Assembly: GCF_014650495.1 (NCBI RefSeq)
Contig: NZ_BMVB01000011.1
Span: 162,200 to 226,199, forward strand
From: Streptomyces cinnamoneus
GTDB lineage: Bacteria; Actinomycetota; Actinomycetes; Streptomycetales; Streptomycetaceae
Length of the DNA: 64,000 nt
Direction: 5' to 3'
The notes under the pieces: generated by a model
What the model was told of the DNA's origin: nothing
Databases searched by the model: none
Seen by the model: only the letters and a program-made list of their open reading frames with translations
Made by a program: the position numbers and the translations under genes
Shown: one piece after another, positions 27,042 through 35,875 of the stretch
Layout of the letters: every line of letters starts with the position of its first letter
Position numbering within the stretch: position 1 is the stretch's first letter

Positions 27042-27775
27042 GAACGGCTCGCGCGGCACGCCCCGCCCGGGCGGCGCTCGTGGCGTTCGCCGCGGCCGCG
27101 GCGGCCCACCTGGCCGCCCTCCTCGTGGACGTCCCGCTGCTCGCCCACGCCACCAAGCCCGCCCTGATGCCGCTGCTGGCGGCGTACGTCCTCGCCCGCG
27201 GAGGCCCGCGGCTGCTGGCCGCGGCGCTGCTGTTCGGCTGCGGCGGCGACACCGCGCTCCAGGCCGGCGGGGACGTCGTCTTCCTGCTGGGCATGGGCTC
27301 GTTCGCGGCCGGCCACGTCTGCTACCTGCTGCTCTTCGCCCGCCACGGCGGCGCGGGTGCGGCCCGTACGTACCGGCTCGCCGCCGGGTACGCCGTCGTC
27401 TGGCTGGTCACGGTCGCCCTGCTGTGGCCCGGACTGGAGCCGGGGCTGCGGGTGCCCGTCGTCCTCTACAGCGCGCTGCTGACGGCGATGGCGCTGGGCG
27501 CGACGCGGACGGCGGCGTGGCGGGCGGTGGCGGGCGGGGTGCTGTTCCTGCTGTCGGACACGCTCATCGCCAGCGGGCTCGCCGGGTGGCCGCAGGCCCC
27601 CGCCCCCCAGCTGTGGATCATGCTGACGTACCTGGTCGCCCAGAGCCTGCTGGTCTTCGGAGTGCTCGGGTGCGACGGTGGAGTGGGAGGGACCGGGCAG
27701 CAGCCACCCGGCCCCTCCACGGGCCGGCGACCGGGTCAGTCCTGGACCGCCGCCAGGGCGTCGACGATGCCGTAG
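27038..27775 (+). CDS. Lysoplasmalogenase (YhhN/TMEM86 family)
   Basis: This 245-aa multi-pass membrane protein belongs to the family that cleaves the vinyl-ether bond of lysoplasmalogens. The motifs KPALMPLLAAYVL, LLFGCGGDTAL and LLSDTLIA are typical. GTG 27038 overlaps the stop of the desaturase gene. The last 35 or so residues (after LLVFGVLG) are hydrophilic, unlike the family. They extend 40 bp into the 3' end of the convergent subtilase gene, which suggests the ancestral stop was lost. Confidence 0.85.
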   Translation: MRTARAARPARAALVAFAAAAAAHLAALLVDVPLLAHATKPALMPLLAAYVLARGGPRLLAAALLFGCGGDTALQAGGDVVFLLGMGSFAAGHVCYLLLFARHGGAGAARTYRLAAGYAVVWLVTVALLWPGLEPGLRVPVVLYSALLTAMALGATRTAAWRAVAGGVLFLLSDTLIASGLAGWPQAPAPQLWIMLTYLVAQSLLVFGVLGCDGGVGGTGQQPPGPSTGRRPGQSWTAARASTMP

Positions 27776-29283
27776 CCGTAGAAGCTGTTCACGTGCTTGG
27801 TGCCGGTGCAGGCGGCCTTCCAGCTACCCTTCCCGTCCGGGTCGTACGCCGCCGTGGGGCAGCCCGGGTTCTTCGCCTGCGCCTTGAGGAGCCACTGGAT
27901 CTCCTGCGGGCTGGACTTCGGGTGGGCGCTCTTCAGCAGCGCCGCCACGCCCGCCACGTGCGGGCCGGCCATCGAGGTGCCCTGCAGGTAGGCCCAGTCG
28001 CCGCCCGGCATGGTGGACAGGATGCGGCCGTCCTTGGCCGGCAGCTCCGGCACCTGGTAGGTGTCGCCGCCGGGGGCCGCGACGTCGATCGCGTCCTTGC
28101 CGTAGTTGGAGTAGAACGACTTCTGGGAGTTCACGCCGGTGGCCGCGACGGTGACGACGCCGGGCAGCTGCGCCGGCACGTCCAGGCACTTCTTCGGGTC
28201 CACCTTCCGCGGCCCGGGGGTGCTGTCGTTCGGGCTGGAGGCGTCGGTGATCTCCTTGGCCGCCAGGTCGAAGTTGGAGTTGCCCGCGGAGGCGACGTTG
28301 ACGACGCCCTTGTCCTGGGCGTACTTCGAGGCCCGGCCGACCGCGTCGGCTATCGCCTTCTGGTCGGCGTTGTCCGGGCAGTTGAACATCCACGGGTCGA
28401 CGTAATAGCTGTTGTTCGTCACCGAGGCGCCGTGGTCGGCGGCGAAGACGAAGGCGCAGACCACGCTCTCCGCGTAGAAGAAGCTGTCCTTCGGCGTGCT
28501 CACCTTGATGCCGGAGACCTTCACGCCCGGGGCGACACCGGCCACGCCGACGCCGTTGCGGGCCGCGGCTATGGAACCGGCCACGTGCGTGCCGTGGTAG
28601 TCCTCGGCCGGGTCGAACGGCCGCCAGGCGCCGGGGGTGGTGTCGGCCTTGCCGGAGACGCAGCTGGCGGACTGGCCCGCGGCGAAGTTCGGGGCGAGGT
28701 CGGGGTGGGTGTCGTCCACGCCGGTGTCGATGACGGCGACAGTGACGTTTCTGCTGCCCGGGTTGACCTTCGCGGCCTTGTCGGCGCCGATGGCACCGAT
28801 GTCCCACTGCAGGCCCTCCAGCGGCTCCTTGCCGGTGCCGGCCGAGGCGGCCAGGGAACGTGCGCCCTCCTTGGACAGCTTCAGCCTCTCCGGCTTGCCG
28901 TAGTCGGTCGTCGCCGCGGACTTCAGCGGGGCGGTGCGGGTGGCACCCGCCGACTCCACGCCGGGCACCGCCCGCAGGGTCTTCGCGAACTCGGGGTTCT
29001 GCGCGTGCGCGACGATCACGCCGATCTTGTCGTAGGAGACCACGACGGTGCCACCGGCCTGCTTGACGGCCTTCTTCACCTTGGCCAGCGTGGCGCGGTC
29101 GGTGCGCGTGTTCACCACGTACGACAGCTGCGGGCCGTCCGTCGTCACGGCGGCCCTCGGGGCGGCGCCGTCCTGGCCGGCGGCCGAGGCGGCGCCGGGG
29201 AGGAAGCCGAGAGAAGCGGTGAGGGCCAGTCCGACGGGGGCCGCCAGCAGGGCGTGCCGCCGTCTGGAACGCAGACGATCCAT
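27736..29283 (-). CDS. Secreted S8 family serine peptidase (subtilisin-like)
   Basis: This 515-aa preproenzyme has a twin-basic N-terminus and hydrophobic signal ending ASA (about residue 34). An inhibitor-I9-like propeptide follows, then the catalytic domain with Asp in AVIDTGVDDTHPDL, His in DYHGTHVAGSIAA and Ser in GTSMAGPHVAG. The oxyanion Asn is in VASAGNSNFD. It is a typical extracellular protease of Streptomyces. Its 3' end overlaps the convergent lysoplasmalogenase gene by 40 bp. Confidence 0.93.
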   Translation of the reverse strand: MDRLRSRRRHALLAAPVGLALTASLGFLPGAASAAGQDGAAPRAAVTTDGPQLSYVVNTRTDRATLAKVKKAVKQAGGTVVVSYDKIGVIVAHAQNPEFAKTLRAVPGVESAGATRTAPLKSAATTDYGKPERLKLSKEGARSLAASAGTGKEPLEGLQWDIGAIGADKAAKVNPGSRNVTVAVIDTGVDDTHPDLAPNFAAGQSASCVSGKADTTPGAWRPFDPAEDYHGTHVAGSIAAARNGVGVAGVAPGVKVSGIKVSTPKDSFFYAESVVCAFVFAADHGASVTNNSYYVDPWMFNCPDNADQKAIADAVGRASKYAQDKGVVNVASAGNSNFDLAAKEITDASSPNDSTPGPRKVDPKKCLDVPAQLPGVVTVAATGVNSQKSFYSNYGKDAIDVAAPGGDTYQVPELPAKDGRILSTMPGGDWAYLQGTSMAGPHVAGVAALLKSAHPKSSPQEIQWLLKAQAKNPGCPTAAYDPDGKGSWKAACTGTKHVNSFYGYGIVDALAAVQD

Positions 29284-29809
29284 GGGTCCTCCACATCATC
29301 CGGAAATCGGCCCGTGCGCACAGGTGTGCGTGGGCGCGTGCATGACGAGTGAAGCTATCGCCGATCATGGCGCCGGGCAATGAATTCCCCCAGAAACGAA
29401 GGGGAGTACGGCACTGTTGTCCCTGACGACGCCCCGTCAGCCGGGGCGGCGGGACGGCGCACCCGGCCCGCGCAGCGCCTCGATGCTCAGCGGCGGCAGC
29501 ACCACCCGCGGTCCGTACCAGCGGACCGCCGCGCACATGACCGCAGGCCGGCCCGGGGACACGGCCGGCAGCGGAGCCGTCAACCTGACGCTCCCGAAGG
29601 GGCGACGGCCGGGGGACGGCGGCGGAGAAGCCGGGGCAGTGCTCACACCAGGCTCAACGAGGCCGTGCCCGGGCGGTTTTGCCGGCCGCGGCCACCGCTG
29701 CGACATTCGGTGAACCGACCCCTGTCGCATACTGCGGTGTCGCTCTACGATGCGTGATCCGAGTCACAGGCTTGGTTCGCGCCCCCGCATTCACTTGTCA
29801 GGAGAGACC
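29284..29809. other. Divergent intergenic region (subtilase / DUF485)
   Basis: This 526-bp stretch holds the promoters of the divergent subtilase and DUF485-acetate permease genes. No ORF in it has a ribosome site or a recognisable domain. A possible -10 TACGAT (29746-29751) and the CRP-like site at 29754-29767 lie on the DUF485 side. I see no RNA gene or repeat. Confidence 0.6.
29754..29767. promoter_or_regulatory. CRP-like palindrome upstream of acetate permease operon
   Basis: GTGATCCGAGTCAC fits the Streptomyces Crp pattern GTG(N6)GNCAC exactly and is a GTGA/TCAC inverted repeat. It lies about 45 bp upstream of the DUF485 GTG. CRP control of acetate uptake is known in E. coli; extension to this operon is inference. 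Confidence 0.55.
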
Positions 29810-30199
29810 GTGGACTCAGAAGAGGCCGTGGGAACGACACCGTCCACAGCCGAGGGGCCCGACGAGCCCGTCCGCCCCGCCATCCCCGCTCAGCCCGGCA
29901 GCTTCACCGACATGCAGACGAGCACGGAATTCGGCGAACTGCGCCGCGCGCACCGTTCCTTCGCCTTCCCGCTCACCCTCGCCTTCGTCAGCTGGTACCT
30001 GCTCTACGTCCTGCTCTCCAACTACGCCGGCTCCTTCATGGACACCATCGTCGTCGGCAACATCAACATCGCCCTGGTGTTCGGCCTCGCGCAGTTCCTC
30101 ACCACCTTCCTGATCGCCTGGTGGTACGCCAAGCACGCCGAGGCCAGGATCGACCCGAAGGCCGAGGCCCTCAAGGCCCGTATGGAGGCAGGGGAATGA
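29810..30199 (+). CDS. DUF485 domain-containing membrane protein
   Basis: This 129-aa protein has a polar N-terminus and two membrane segments with the DUF485 layout: RRAHRSFAFPLTLAFVSWYL then INIALVFGLAQFLTTFLIAWWY, ending YAKHAEARIDPKAEAL. DUF485 proteins (YjcH type) are encoded next to acetate permeases and are presumed accessory. GTG 29810 has AGGAGAG 4 bp upstream. It overlaps the permease gene as ATGA. Confidence 0.9.
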   Translation: MDSEEAVGTTPSTAEGPDEPVRPAIPAQPGSFTDMQTSTEFGELRRAHRSFAFPLTLAFVSWYLLYVLLSNYAGSFMDTIVVGNINIALVFGLAQFLTTFLIAWWYAKHAEARIDPKAEALKARMEAGE

Positions 30200-31842
30200 G
30201 CCCGAGCACCGTCCTGGCGGGCGCCACCGCCCACCCGCTGGCCGCCGGAGGCGCCGGTGAGCACCGCACCCTGATCATCACCCTCTTCTCCGTCTTCGTC
30301 GCCATCACCCTCGGCATCACCGTCTGGGCCGGCCGGCAGACCAAGGACGCCACCGACTTCTACGCCGGCGGCCGCTCCTTCACCGGCTTCCAGAACGGCC
30401 TGGCGATCTCCGGCGACTACATGTCCGCCGCCTCCTTCCTCGGCATCGCCGGCGCCATCTCGCTCTTCGGCTACGACGGATTCCTCTACTCCATCGGATT
30501 CCTCGTCGCCTGGCTGGTCGCCCTGCTGCTCGTCGCCGAGCCGCTGCGCAACTCCGGCCGCTTCACCATGGCCGACGTGCTCGCCTACCGCCTCAAGCAG
30601 CGGCCCGTGCGCACCGCCGCCGGCACCTCCACGATCGTCGTATCGATCTTCTACCTGCTCGCCCAGATGGTCGGCGCGGGCGCCCTGGTGGCCCTGCTCC
30701 TCGGCGCCACCGGCGAGGGCTCACGGCGCTGGATCATCGTCCTCGTGGGCCTGGTGATGGTCCTCTACGTGACCATCGGCGGCATGAAGGGCACCACCTG
30801 GGTGCAGATCGTCAAGGCCGTCCTGCTCATCGCGGGCACCCTGCTGATCACCGTCCTGGTGCTCAACAAGTTCCACTGGAACCTCTCCACCCTGCTCGGG
30901 CGCGCCGCCGAGGAGAGCGGCAAGGGCCGCGCCTTCCTGGAGCCGGGCCTCCAGTACGGCAAGGACGGGACCTCCAAGCTCAACTTCATCTCGCTCGGCC
31001 TCGCACTCGTCCTCGGCACCGCCGGGCTCCCGCACATCCTCATCCGCTTCTACACCGTGCCCACCGCCCGGGCCGCCCGGAAGTCGGTGAACTGGGCCAT
31101 CGGCATCATCGGCGCCTTCTACCTGATGACCATCGCGCTCGGCTTCGGCGCCGCGGCCCTGGTCGGCCCGAAGGCGATCACCGCCTCGAACGAGTCCGGC
31201 AACACGGCCGCACCGCTGCTCGCCCAGGAGGTCGGCGGCGGCGCCGGCTCCACCGGCGGCGCGATCCTGCTCGCCGTGATCTCCGCGGTCGCCTTCGCCA
31301 CCATCCTGGCCGTCGTCGCGGGCCTGACCCTCGCCTCCTCCGCCTCCTTCGCCCACGACCTGTGGGCCAACGTCATCCGCAAGGGGAGGACCAGCGAGAA
31401 GGAGGAGATCCTCACCGCCAAGTGCGCCGCCGTCGTCATCGGTGCGATCTCCATCGCGCTGGGCATCTTCGCCCACCGGCTCAACGCCGCCGCCCTGGTC
31501 GCCCTCGCCTTCGCCGTCGCCGCCTCGGCCAACCTGCCGACGATCCTCTACAGCCTCTTCTGGAAGCGCTTCACCACCCGCGGCGCCCTGTGGTCGATCT
31601 ACGGCGGACTGATCTCCTCGGTCACCCTCGTGATCATCTCCCCGGTCGTCTCCGGCAACCCGAAGGCGCTCTTCCCGGGCCTGAGCTTCGACTACTTCCC
31701 GCTCGGCAACCCGGGCCTGGTCTCCATCCCGCTCGGCTTCCTGCTCGGCTGGGCCGGGTCCCTGCTCTCCAAGGAGGCCCCGGACGAGCAGAAGTACGCC
31801 GAACTCGAAGTCCGCGCCCTCACCGGCTACGGAGCGCACTGA
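30196..31842 (+). CDS. actP: Cation/acetate symporter (ActP-like, SSS family)
   Basis: This 548-aa sodium:solute symporter has about 13 membrane segments. Family motifs are DFYAGGRSFTGFQNGLAISGDYMSAASFLG, near residue 50 (in part), YDGFLYSIGFLVAWL, and TAGLPHILIRFYTVP near residue 280. It most likely imports acetate or another short monocarboxylate with a cation. It is translationally coupled to the DUF485 gene upstream. Confidence 0.92.
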   Translation: MSPSTVLAGATAHPLAAGGAGEHRTLIITLFSVFVAITLGITVWAGRQTKDATDFYAGGRSFTGFQNGLAISGDYMSAASFLGIAGAISLFGYDGFLYSIGFLVAWLVALLLVAEPLRNSGRFTMADVLAYRLKQRPVRTAAGTSTIVVSIFYLLAQMVGAGALVALLLGATGEGSRRWIIVLVGLVMVLYVTIGGMKGTTWVQIVKAVLLIAGTLLITVLVLNKFHWNLSTLLGRAAEESGKGRAFLEPGLQYGKDGTSKLNFISLGLALVLGTAGLPHILIRFYTVPTARAARKSVNWAIGIIGAFYLMTIALGFGAAALVGPKAITASNESGNTAAPLLAQEVGGGAGSTGGAILLAVISAVAFATILAVVAGLTLASSASFAHDLWANVIRKGRTSEKEEILTAKCAAVVIGAISIALGIFAHRLNAAALVALAFAVAASANLPTILYSLFWKRFTTRGALWSIYGGLISSVTLVIISPVVSGNPKALFPGLSFDYFPLGNPGLVSIPLGFLLGWAGSLLSKEAPDEQKYAELEVRALTGYGAH

Positions 31843-31924
31843 CGCCCGTACGGCCCCTCCCGCGGACGATCGCGTACGCTGCGACGAGCGAAGTACGTCT
31901 TCAGTCCGCGGGAGGGGCCACACC

Positions 31925-32914
31925 GTGCTCACCGACACCTACGGCCGCGTCGCCACGGACCTGCGCGTCTCCCTGACCGACCGCTGCAACCTCCGCTGCA
32001 CCTACTGCATGCCGGAGGAGGGCCTGCAGTGGCTCGCCAAGCCGGACCTGCTCACCGACGACGAGATCGTCCGCCTCGTGCGCGTGGCCGTCACCCGGCT
32101 CGGCGTCACCGAGGTCCGCTTCACCGGCGGTGAGCCCCTGCTGCGCCCGGGCCTCGTCGGCATCGTCGAGCGCTGCGCGGCCCTCGCCCCCCGCCCCCGG
32201 CTGTCGCTGACCACCAACGGCATAGGGCTGGCCCGCACCGCCCGGGCCCTGAAGGACGCCGGCCTGGACCGCGTCAACGTCTCCCTCGACACCCTGCGCC
32301 CCGACGTCTTCGCCGCCCTGACCCGCCGCAAGCGCCACCAGGACGTCCTGGACGGCCTGGCCGCCGCCCGCGCCGCCGGGCTCACCCCCGTCAAGGTCAA
32401 CGCCGTGCTGATGCCCGGCCACAACGACGACGAGGCACCCGACCTGCTCGCCTGGGCCGTGGAGAACGACTACGAACTGCGCTTCATCGAGCAGATGCCG
32501 CTGGACGCCCAGCACGGCTGGCAGCGCGACGGCATGATCACCGCCGAGGCGATCCTGGCGAGCCTGCGCACCCGCTTCACCCTCACCCCCGAGCGGGACG
32601 ACGAGCGCGGCTCCGCCCCCGCCGAGCGGTGGCTCGTCGACGGCGGCCCGGCCCGCGTCGGCGTCATCGGCTCGGTGACCCGGCCCTTCTGCGCCGCCTG
32701 CGACCGCACCCGGCTCACCGCCGACGGGCAGATACGCACCTGCCTGTTCGCCACCGAGGAGAGCGACCTGCGCGGGGCACTGCGCTCCGGGGCCCAGGAC
32801 GCGGAGATCGCCCGGCTGTGGCAGCAGGCCATGCGGGGCAAGAAGGCGGGGTCGGGCCTCGACGACCCGTCGTTCCTGCAGCCCGCCCGCCCCATGTCGG
32901 CGATCGGCGGCTGA
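31925..32914 (+). CDS. moaA: GTP 3',8-cyclase (molybdenum cofactor biosynthesis)
   Basis: This 329-aa radical SAM enzyme makes the first intermediate of molybdopterin. The SAM iron-sulfur motif CNLRCTYC is near residue 20. The C-terminal cluster is CAACDRTRLTADGQIRTC (three Cys), and the chain ends in the conserved Gly-Gly needed for function. TGGEPLLR is also present. GTG 31925 starts 82 bp after the permease. No other moa genes are nearby. Confidence 0.95.
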   Translation: MLTDTYGRVATDLRVSLTDRCNLRCTYCMPEEGLQWLAKPDLLTDDEIVRLVRVAVTRLGVTEVRFTGGEPLLRPGLVGIVERCAALAPRPRLSLTTNGIGLARTARALKDAGLDRVNVSLDTLRPDVFAALTRRKRHQDVLDGLAAARAAGLTPVKVNAVLMPGHNDDEAPDLLAWAVENDYELRFIEQMPLDAQHGWQRDGMITAEAILASLRTRFTLTPERDDERGSAPAERWLVDGGPARVGVIGSVTRPFCAACDRTRLTADGQIRTCLFATEESDLRGALRSGAQDAEIARLWQQAMRGKKAGSGLDDPSFLQPARPMSAIGG

Positions 32915-32998
32915 GAGCCGGGCGACGGGTCGGTTTCCGGAGGAGCCGGGCGGTTTCCGGAGGGGCCGGACGGGCCCGTCAGGTTCCGGACGGGCCGG

Positions 32999-33226
32999 TC
33001 AATTCCCGGAGGCCGACGCCTCCCACTCCTCCAGCGTCACCACGTCCTTGAGGAAGCCGCGCAGACCGAGGAAGTTGGACAGGTGTTCGCGGTGCTCGTC
33101 GCAGGCGAGCCAGGTCTTGCGGCGCTCGGGGGTGTGCAGCTTCGGGTTGTTCCACGCCAGCACCCACACCGCGGCGGCGCGGCAGCCCTTGGCGGAGCAG
33201 ATCACGGCATTCTCGGGGGAGTTCAC
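32999..33226 (-). CDS. Small conserved Cys/His-containing protein
   Basis: This 75-aa protein has C-x4-C (ICSAKGCRA) and CDEHREHL, separated by a Trp-rich WVLAWNNPKLHTPERRKTWL segment. It ends VTLEEWEAS. The pattern suggests a small metal-binding fold. I recall similar short proteins in actinomycetes without known function. It is on the opposite strand to moaA and follows the DUF3099 gene at a distance. Confidence 0.72.
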   Translation of the reverse strand: MNSPENAVICSAKGCRAAAVWVLAWNNPKLHTPERRKTWLACDEHREHLSNFLGLRGFLKDVVTLEEWEASASGN

Positions 33227-33452
33227 TCCCCAGACTCTACGGCCACCCGGGACCCGGGCCCGCGGACACGGCGACGCCGGGCAGCCACGGGGGGAGCCGC
33301 CCGGCGTCGGTCTGTCGCTCCGACGGGGGATGCGGAGCGCCTACGAAGTATGTCACGGGGTGCCCGGCGCGGGGCACCGAACCAGATGATTGATCTGAGG
33401 TTTTCTTGAGCTTGTCACACCGTTCCCCGGCTGCCCGCGCGGAACCGGAGGA

Positions 33453-33827
33453 TCAGTCGTGGTCGCGCTCTTGATCGCGCCGAGGGGGCCGGCCGGCTTC
33501 CGGGACGGGTTCCGCGACGCCCCCCGCCGGGCCGGTGGTCAGCATGGGACGGGTCGGCGCCGGCACGAACGTACCCGGCAGTGAAGGGGCGTTCTCCCGG
33601 CCCGCGTTGGCGATGACGACGGCCACGTAGGGCAGCAGCGCACCCAGGACCAGCGTGCCGATCGCCACGTAGCGCTCGATGTTCCACAGGATCACGGTCA
33701 GCACCACGGAGAGCGTGCGGATCCCCATCGAGATGACGTAGCGGCGCTGGCGCCCGCGCACGTCCTCCGCCAGGCCCTGACGGGCCCCGGTGATCCGGAA
33801 GACCTCCGTGCCACCCAGCTTCCGCAT
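33453..33827 (-). CDS. DUF3099 domain-containing membrane protein
   Basis: This 124-aa protein has the DUF3099 core GTEVFRITGARQGLAEDVRG, with two hydrophobic segments (MGIRTLSVVLTVILWNI, then VAIGTLVLGALLPYVAVVIA). A polar C-terminal tail rich in Pro, Arg and Asp follows. ATG 33827 (GGA 5 bp upstream) is preferred over the adjacent GTG 33830. The family is actinobacterial and its function unknown. Confidence 0.86.
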   Translation of the reverse strand: MRKLGGTEVFRITGARQGLAEDVRGRQRRYVISMGIRTLSVVLTVILWNIERYVAIGTLVLGALLPYVAVVIANAGRENAPSLPGTFVPAPTRPMLTTGPAGGVAEPVPEAGRPPRRDQERDHD

Positions 33828-34048
33828 CACGTTCCACCACCCGACTGCCGCGCCGACGCCCCTCGGGCCCGTACGCAGTCAACGTTACGCCGCACCCTCG
33901 CCGGGTACGAGACCGGGGCGCTCCGCCCTGGCTCGCGGGCAGGCGCCCGACGTGCGCATACGGCGTACGGCCCGGTCCGACGTGCGCCGTAGTGGGCACG
34001 GCCCCAGAATGGCGGAGCACGCCACATCGCTCCGTAGGAGGAGGCGGC

Positions 34049-34327
34049 ATGAACTGGTTGTGGGCAATCGTCGTCGGCCTGGTGCTGGGCCTGATCGCCA
34101 AGGCCATCCTGCCGGGCAAGCAACAGGTCCCGCTCTGGCTCACGATCATCCTCGGCATGCTCGGCGCCCTGCTCGGCAACTGGGTGGCCTCGTTGCTGGG
34201 CGTCGAGCACACCAAGGGCATCGACTGGATCCGCCACCTGCTGCAGCTGGCGGGCGCGGTGATCCTCGTCGCGATCGGTGACCGGCTGTGGGTCGGAGCC
34301 AGGGGGAACAAGCACAGGGCCACCTGA
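34049..34327 (+). CDS. GlsB/YeaQ/YmgE family stress-response membrane protein
   Basis: This 92-aa membrane protein has two or three Gly/Leu-rich helices. It opens NWLWAIVVGLVLGLIAKAILPGK, matching the transglycosylase-associated (GlsB/YeaQ) family, and contains LTIILGMLGALLGNWVASLLG. A strong GGAGGAGG is 6-7 bp upstream of ATG 34049. The family is linked to general stress but not biochemically defined. Confidence 0.88.
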   Translation: MNWLWAIVVGLVLGLIAKAILPGKQQVPLWLTIILGMLGALLGNWVASLLGVEHTKGIDWIRHLLQLAGAVILVAIGDRLWVGARGNKHRAT

Positions 34328-34341
34328 GCGGTCGCGAAAAA

Positions 34342-34378
34342 GAGGCGGCCGGTGCGCCATGTGCGCACCGGCCGCCTC
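34342..34378. terminator. Bidirectional hairpin terminator
   Basis: GAGGCGGCCGGTGCGC (34342-34357) pairs perfectly with GCGCACCGGCCGCCTC (34363-34378), with loop CATGT. An A-rich AAAAA precedes it, so on the minus strand it is followed by T's and makes a good intrinsic terminator for tyrS; it also ends the GlsB gene. Confidence 0.85.
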
Positions 34379-34395
34379 GGGGAGCAGCGGATCCG

Positions 34396-35799
34396 TTACA
34401 GACCGCGCAGCTCGGCGATCTTGCGGCCGGCCTTGAGGTAGACCCCGGTCACCTCGCGCCCGGCCAGCAGCTCCCGCGCCACCTCGCCCAGCGGGCGGAT
34501 CGCGTCGGCCTCGGGCAGCACCACGGCGTCCTGGCCGTCGGCGCCCTGGAAGACCAGGCGCAGGCCGTTCTGCTTGGCGACCCGGCGGGCGGCGGAGGCG
34601 CTCGGCTGGAAGCCCAGCACCTTGCTCAGCACGGCCGTGGCCGGCTCCTCGCCGTGCTCGGCCAGGTCCACCACCGGGGTCTCCACGTCGGTGAAGGACT
34701 TCTTCGAGAACTGCGCGACGAAGCCCGCGCGCGCCGCCATCGCCGCCTCCACGCCGTACAGCGCGGCCACGACCTCACCCGCGAGGACCTTCTTGAGGTC
34801 CATCGGGTGCAGCGACTTCTCCTCGATGCGGGCCAGGACCAGCGCGACCTCCGCGTCCGTCCACTCCGTCCACGCCTTGAGGTAGGGCTCCATCAGCCGG
34901 TCCGGCACCGACATGATCTTGCCGAAGACGTCGTCGGCGGGCGCGGACAGGCCCACGTAGTTGCCCTTGGACTTGGACATCTTCGCGCCCGTGCCGTCGG
35001 TGCCCTCGATCAGCGGCATGGTGACGACCAGCTGCGGCTTCTGGCCGTGCACCTCCATGAGCTTGCGGCCCATCTGCAGGTTCAGCAGCTGGTCCGCGCC
35101 GCCCAGCTCCACGTCGCAGTTCAGCGCCACGGAGTCCAGGGCCTGCGCGATGGGGTAGAGCATCTCCGTCATCGTCAGGCCGGAACCGGCCGCCAGACGG
35201 TTGCGGAAGTCCTCGCGCTGCAGCAGCTGCGAGACCGGCACCTGCGCGAGCACGCCCAGCAGCTCCGGGAAGGTGTAGCCGGCCAGCCACTCGCTGTTCT
35301 GGACGAAGCGGACCTTCTCGAAGTCGAAGAACGGCCGGACCTGCTGGCGGTAGCCCGCGAGGTTGGCGGCGATGTCCTCGTCCGTCAGCGGCGGACGCTC
35401 GGCCGTGCGGCCCGTCGGGTCGCCGATCTTGGCCGTGAAGTCACCGATCAGCAGGGTGACGTCGTGGCCCATGCGCTGGAAGCGGCTGAGGATGATCATC
35501 GGGACGGCGTGTCCGAGGTGCACGTCCGCGGCCGTCGGGTCGATGCCCAGCTTGAGGTGCAGGCCCTTGCCCTCGGCACTGCGTGCCTCGATGCGCTCGG
35601 CCAGCTTGGTCACCGCGGGCAGCACCTCGACCGTGCGCGCGGCGATGAGCTCGGCCTGCTCCTTCGCCGACAGGTCCGTCAGGTCCAGATAGCGCCGCGC
35701 CTTGGTCTCCGTGAGCAGCTGCTCCACGGTCGATTCGGTGGAGAGGTCCTGCGCCAGCAGTGCGCTGGCGCGCGCGACGGAGTCGCCGAGGCGTGTCAT
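34396..35799 (-). CDS. tyrS: Tyrosine--tRNA ligase
   Basis: This 467-aa class I synthetase charges tRNA-Tyr. It has the HIGH-like HLGH in DVHLGHAVPMII, the KMSKS motif in GAKMSKSKGNYVGL and a C-terminal S4-like RNA-binding domain (SASAARRVAKQNGLRLV). Its length and sequence fit the longer TyrZ-like type. No T-box leader is visible upstream. It is the last gene of the minus-strand series that includes tldE. Confidence 0.95.
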   Translation of the reverse strand: MTRLGDSVARASALLAQDLSTESTVEQLLTETKARRYLDLTDLSAKEQAELIAARTVEVLPAVTKLAERIEARSAEGKGLHLKLGIDPTAADVHLGHAVPMIILSRFQRMGHDVTLLIGDFTAKIGDPTGRTAERPPLTDEDIAANLAGYRQQVRPFFDFEKVRFVQNSEWLAGYTFPELLGVLAQVPVSQLLQREDFRNRLAAGSGLTMTEMLYPIAQALDSVALNCDVELGGADQLLNLQMGRKLMEVHGQKPQLVVTMPLIEGTDGTGAKMSKSKGNYVGLSAPADDVFGKIMSVPDRLMEPYLKAWTEWTDAEVALVLARIEEKSLHPMDLKKVLAGEVVAALYGVEAAMAARAGFVAQFSKKSFTDVETPVVDLAEHGEEPATAVLSKVLGFQPSASAARRVAKQNGLRLVFQGADGQDAVVLPEADAIRPLGEVARELLAGREVTGVYLKAGRKIAELRGL

Positions 35800-35875
35800 C
35801 GTGACGTTCCTGTGGTGGTTGTCGGACAGCGGACAGACCGAGTCTATTTGCTCGGCGCAACCGATTTCGCGCCGG

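Noticed and set aside
29437..29730. 97-aa minus-strand ORF in the subtilase/DUF485 gap
   Set aside because: It has no ribosome site or domain, and most residues are Pro/Arg/Gly typical of shadow frames.
35800..35875. T-box leader before tyrS
   Set aside because: The gap is only 76 bp and has no T-box core sequence.
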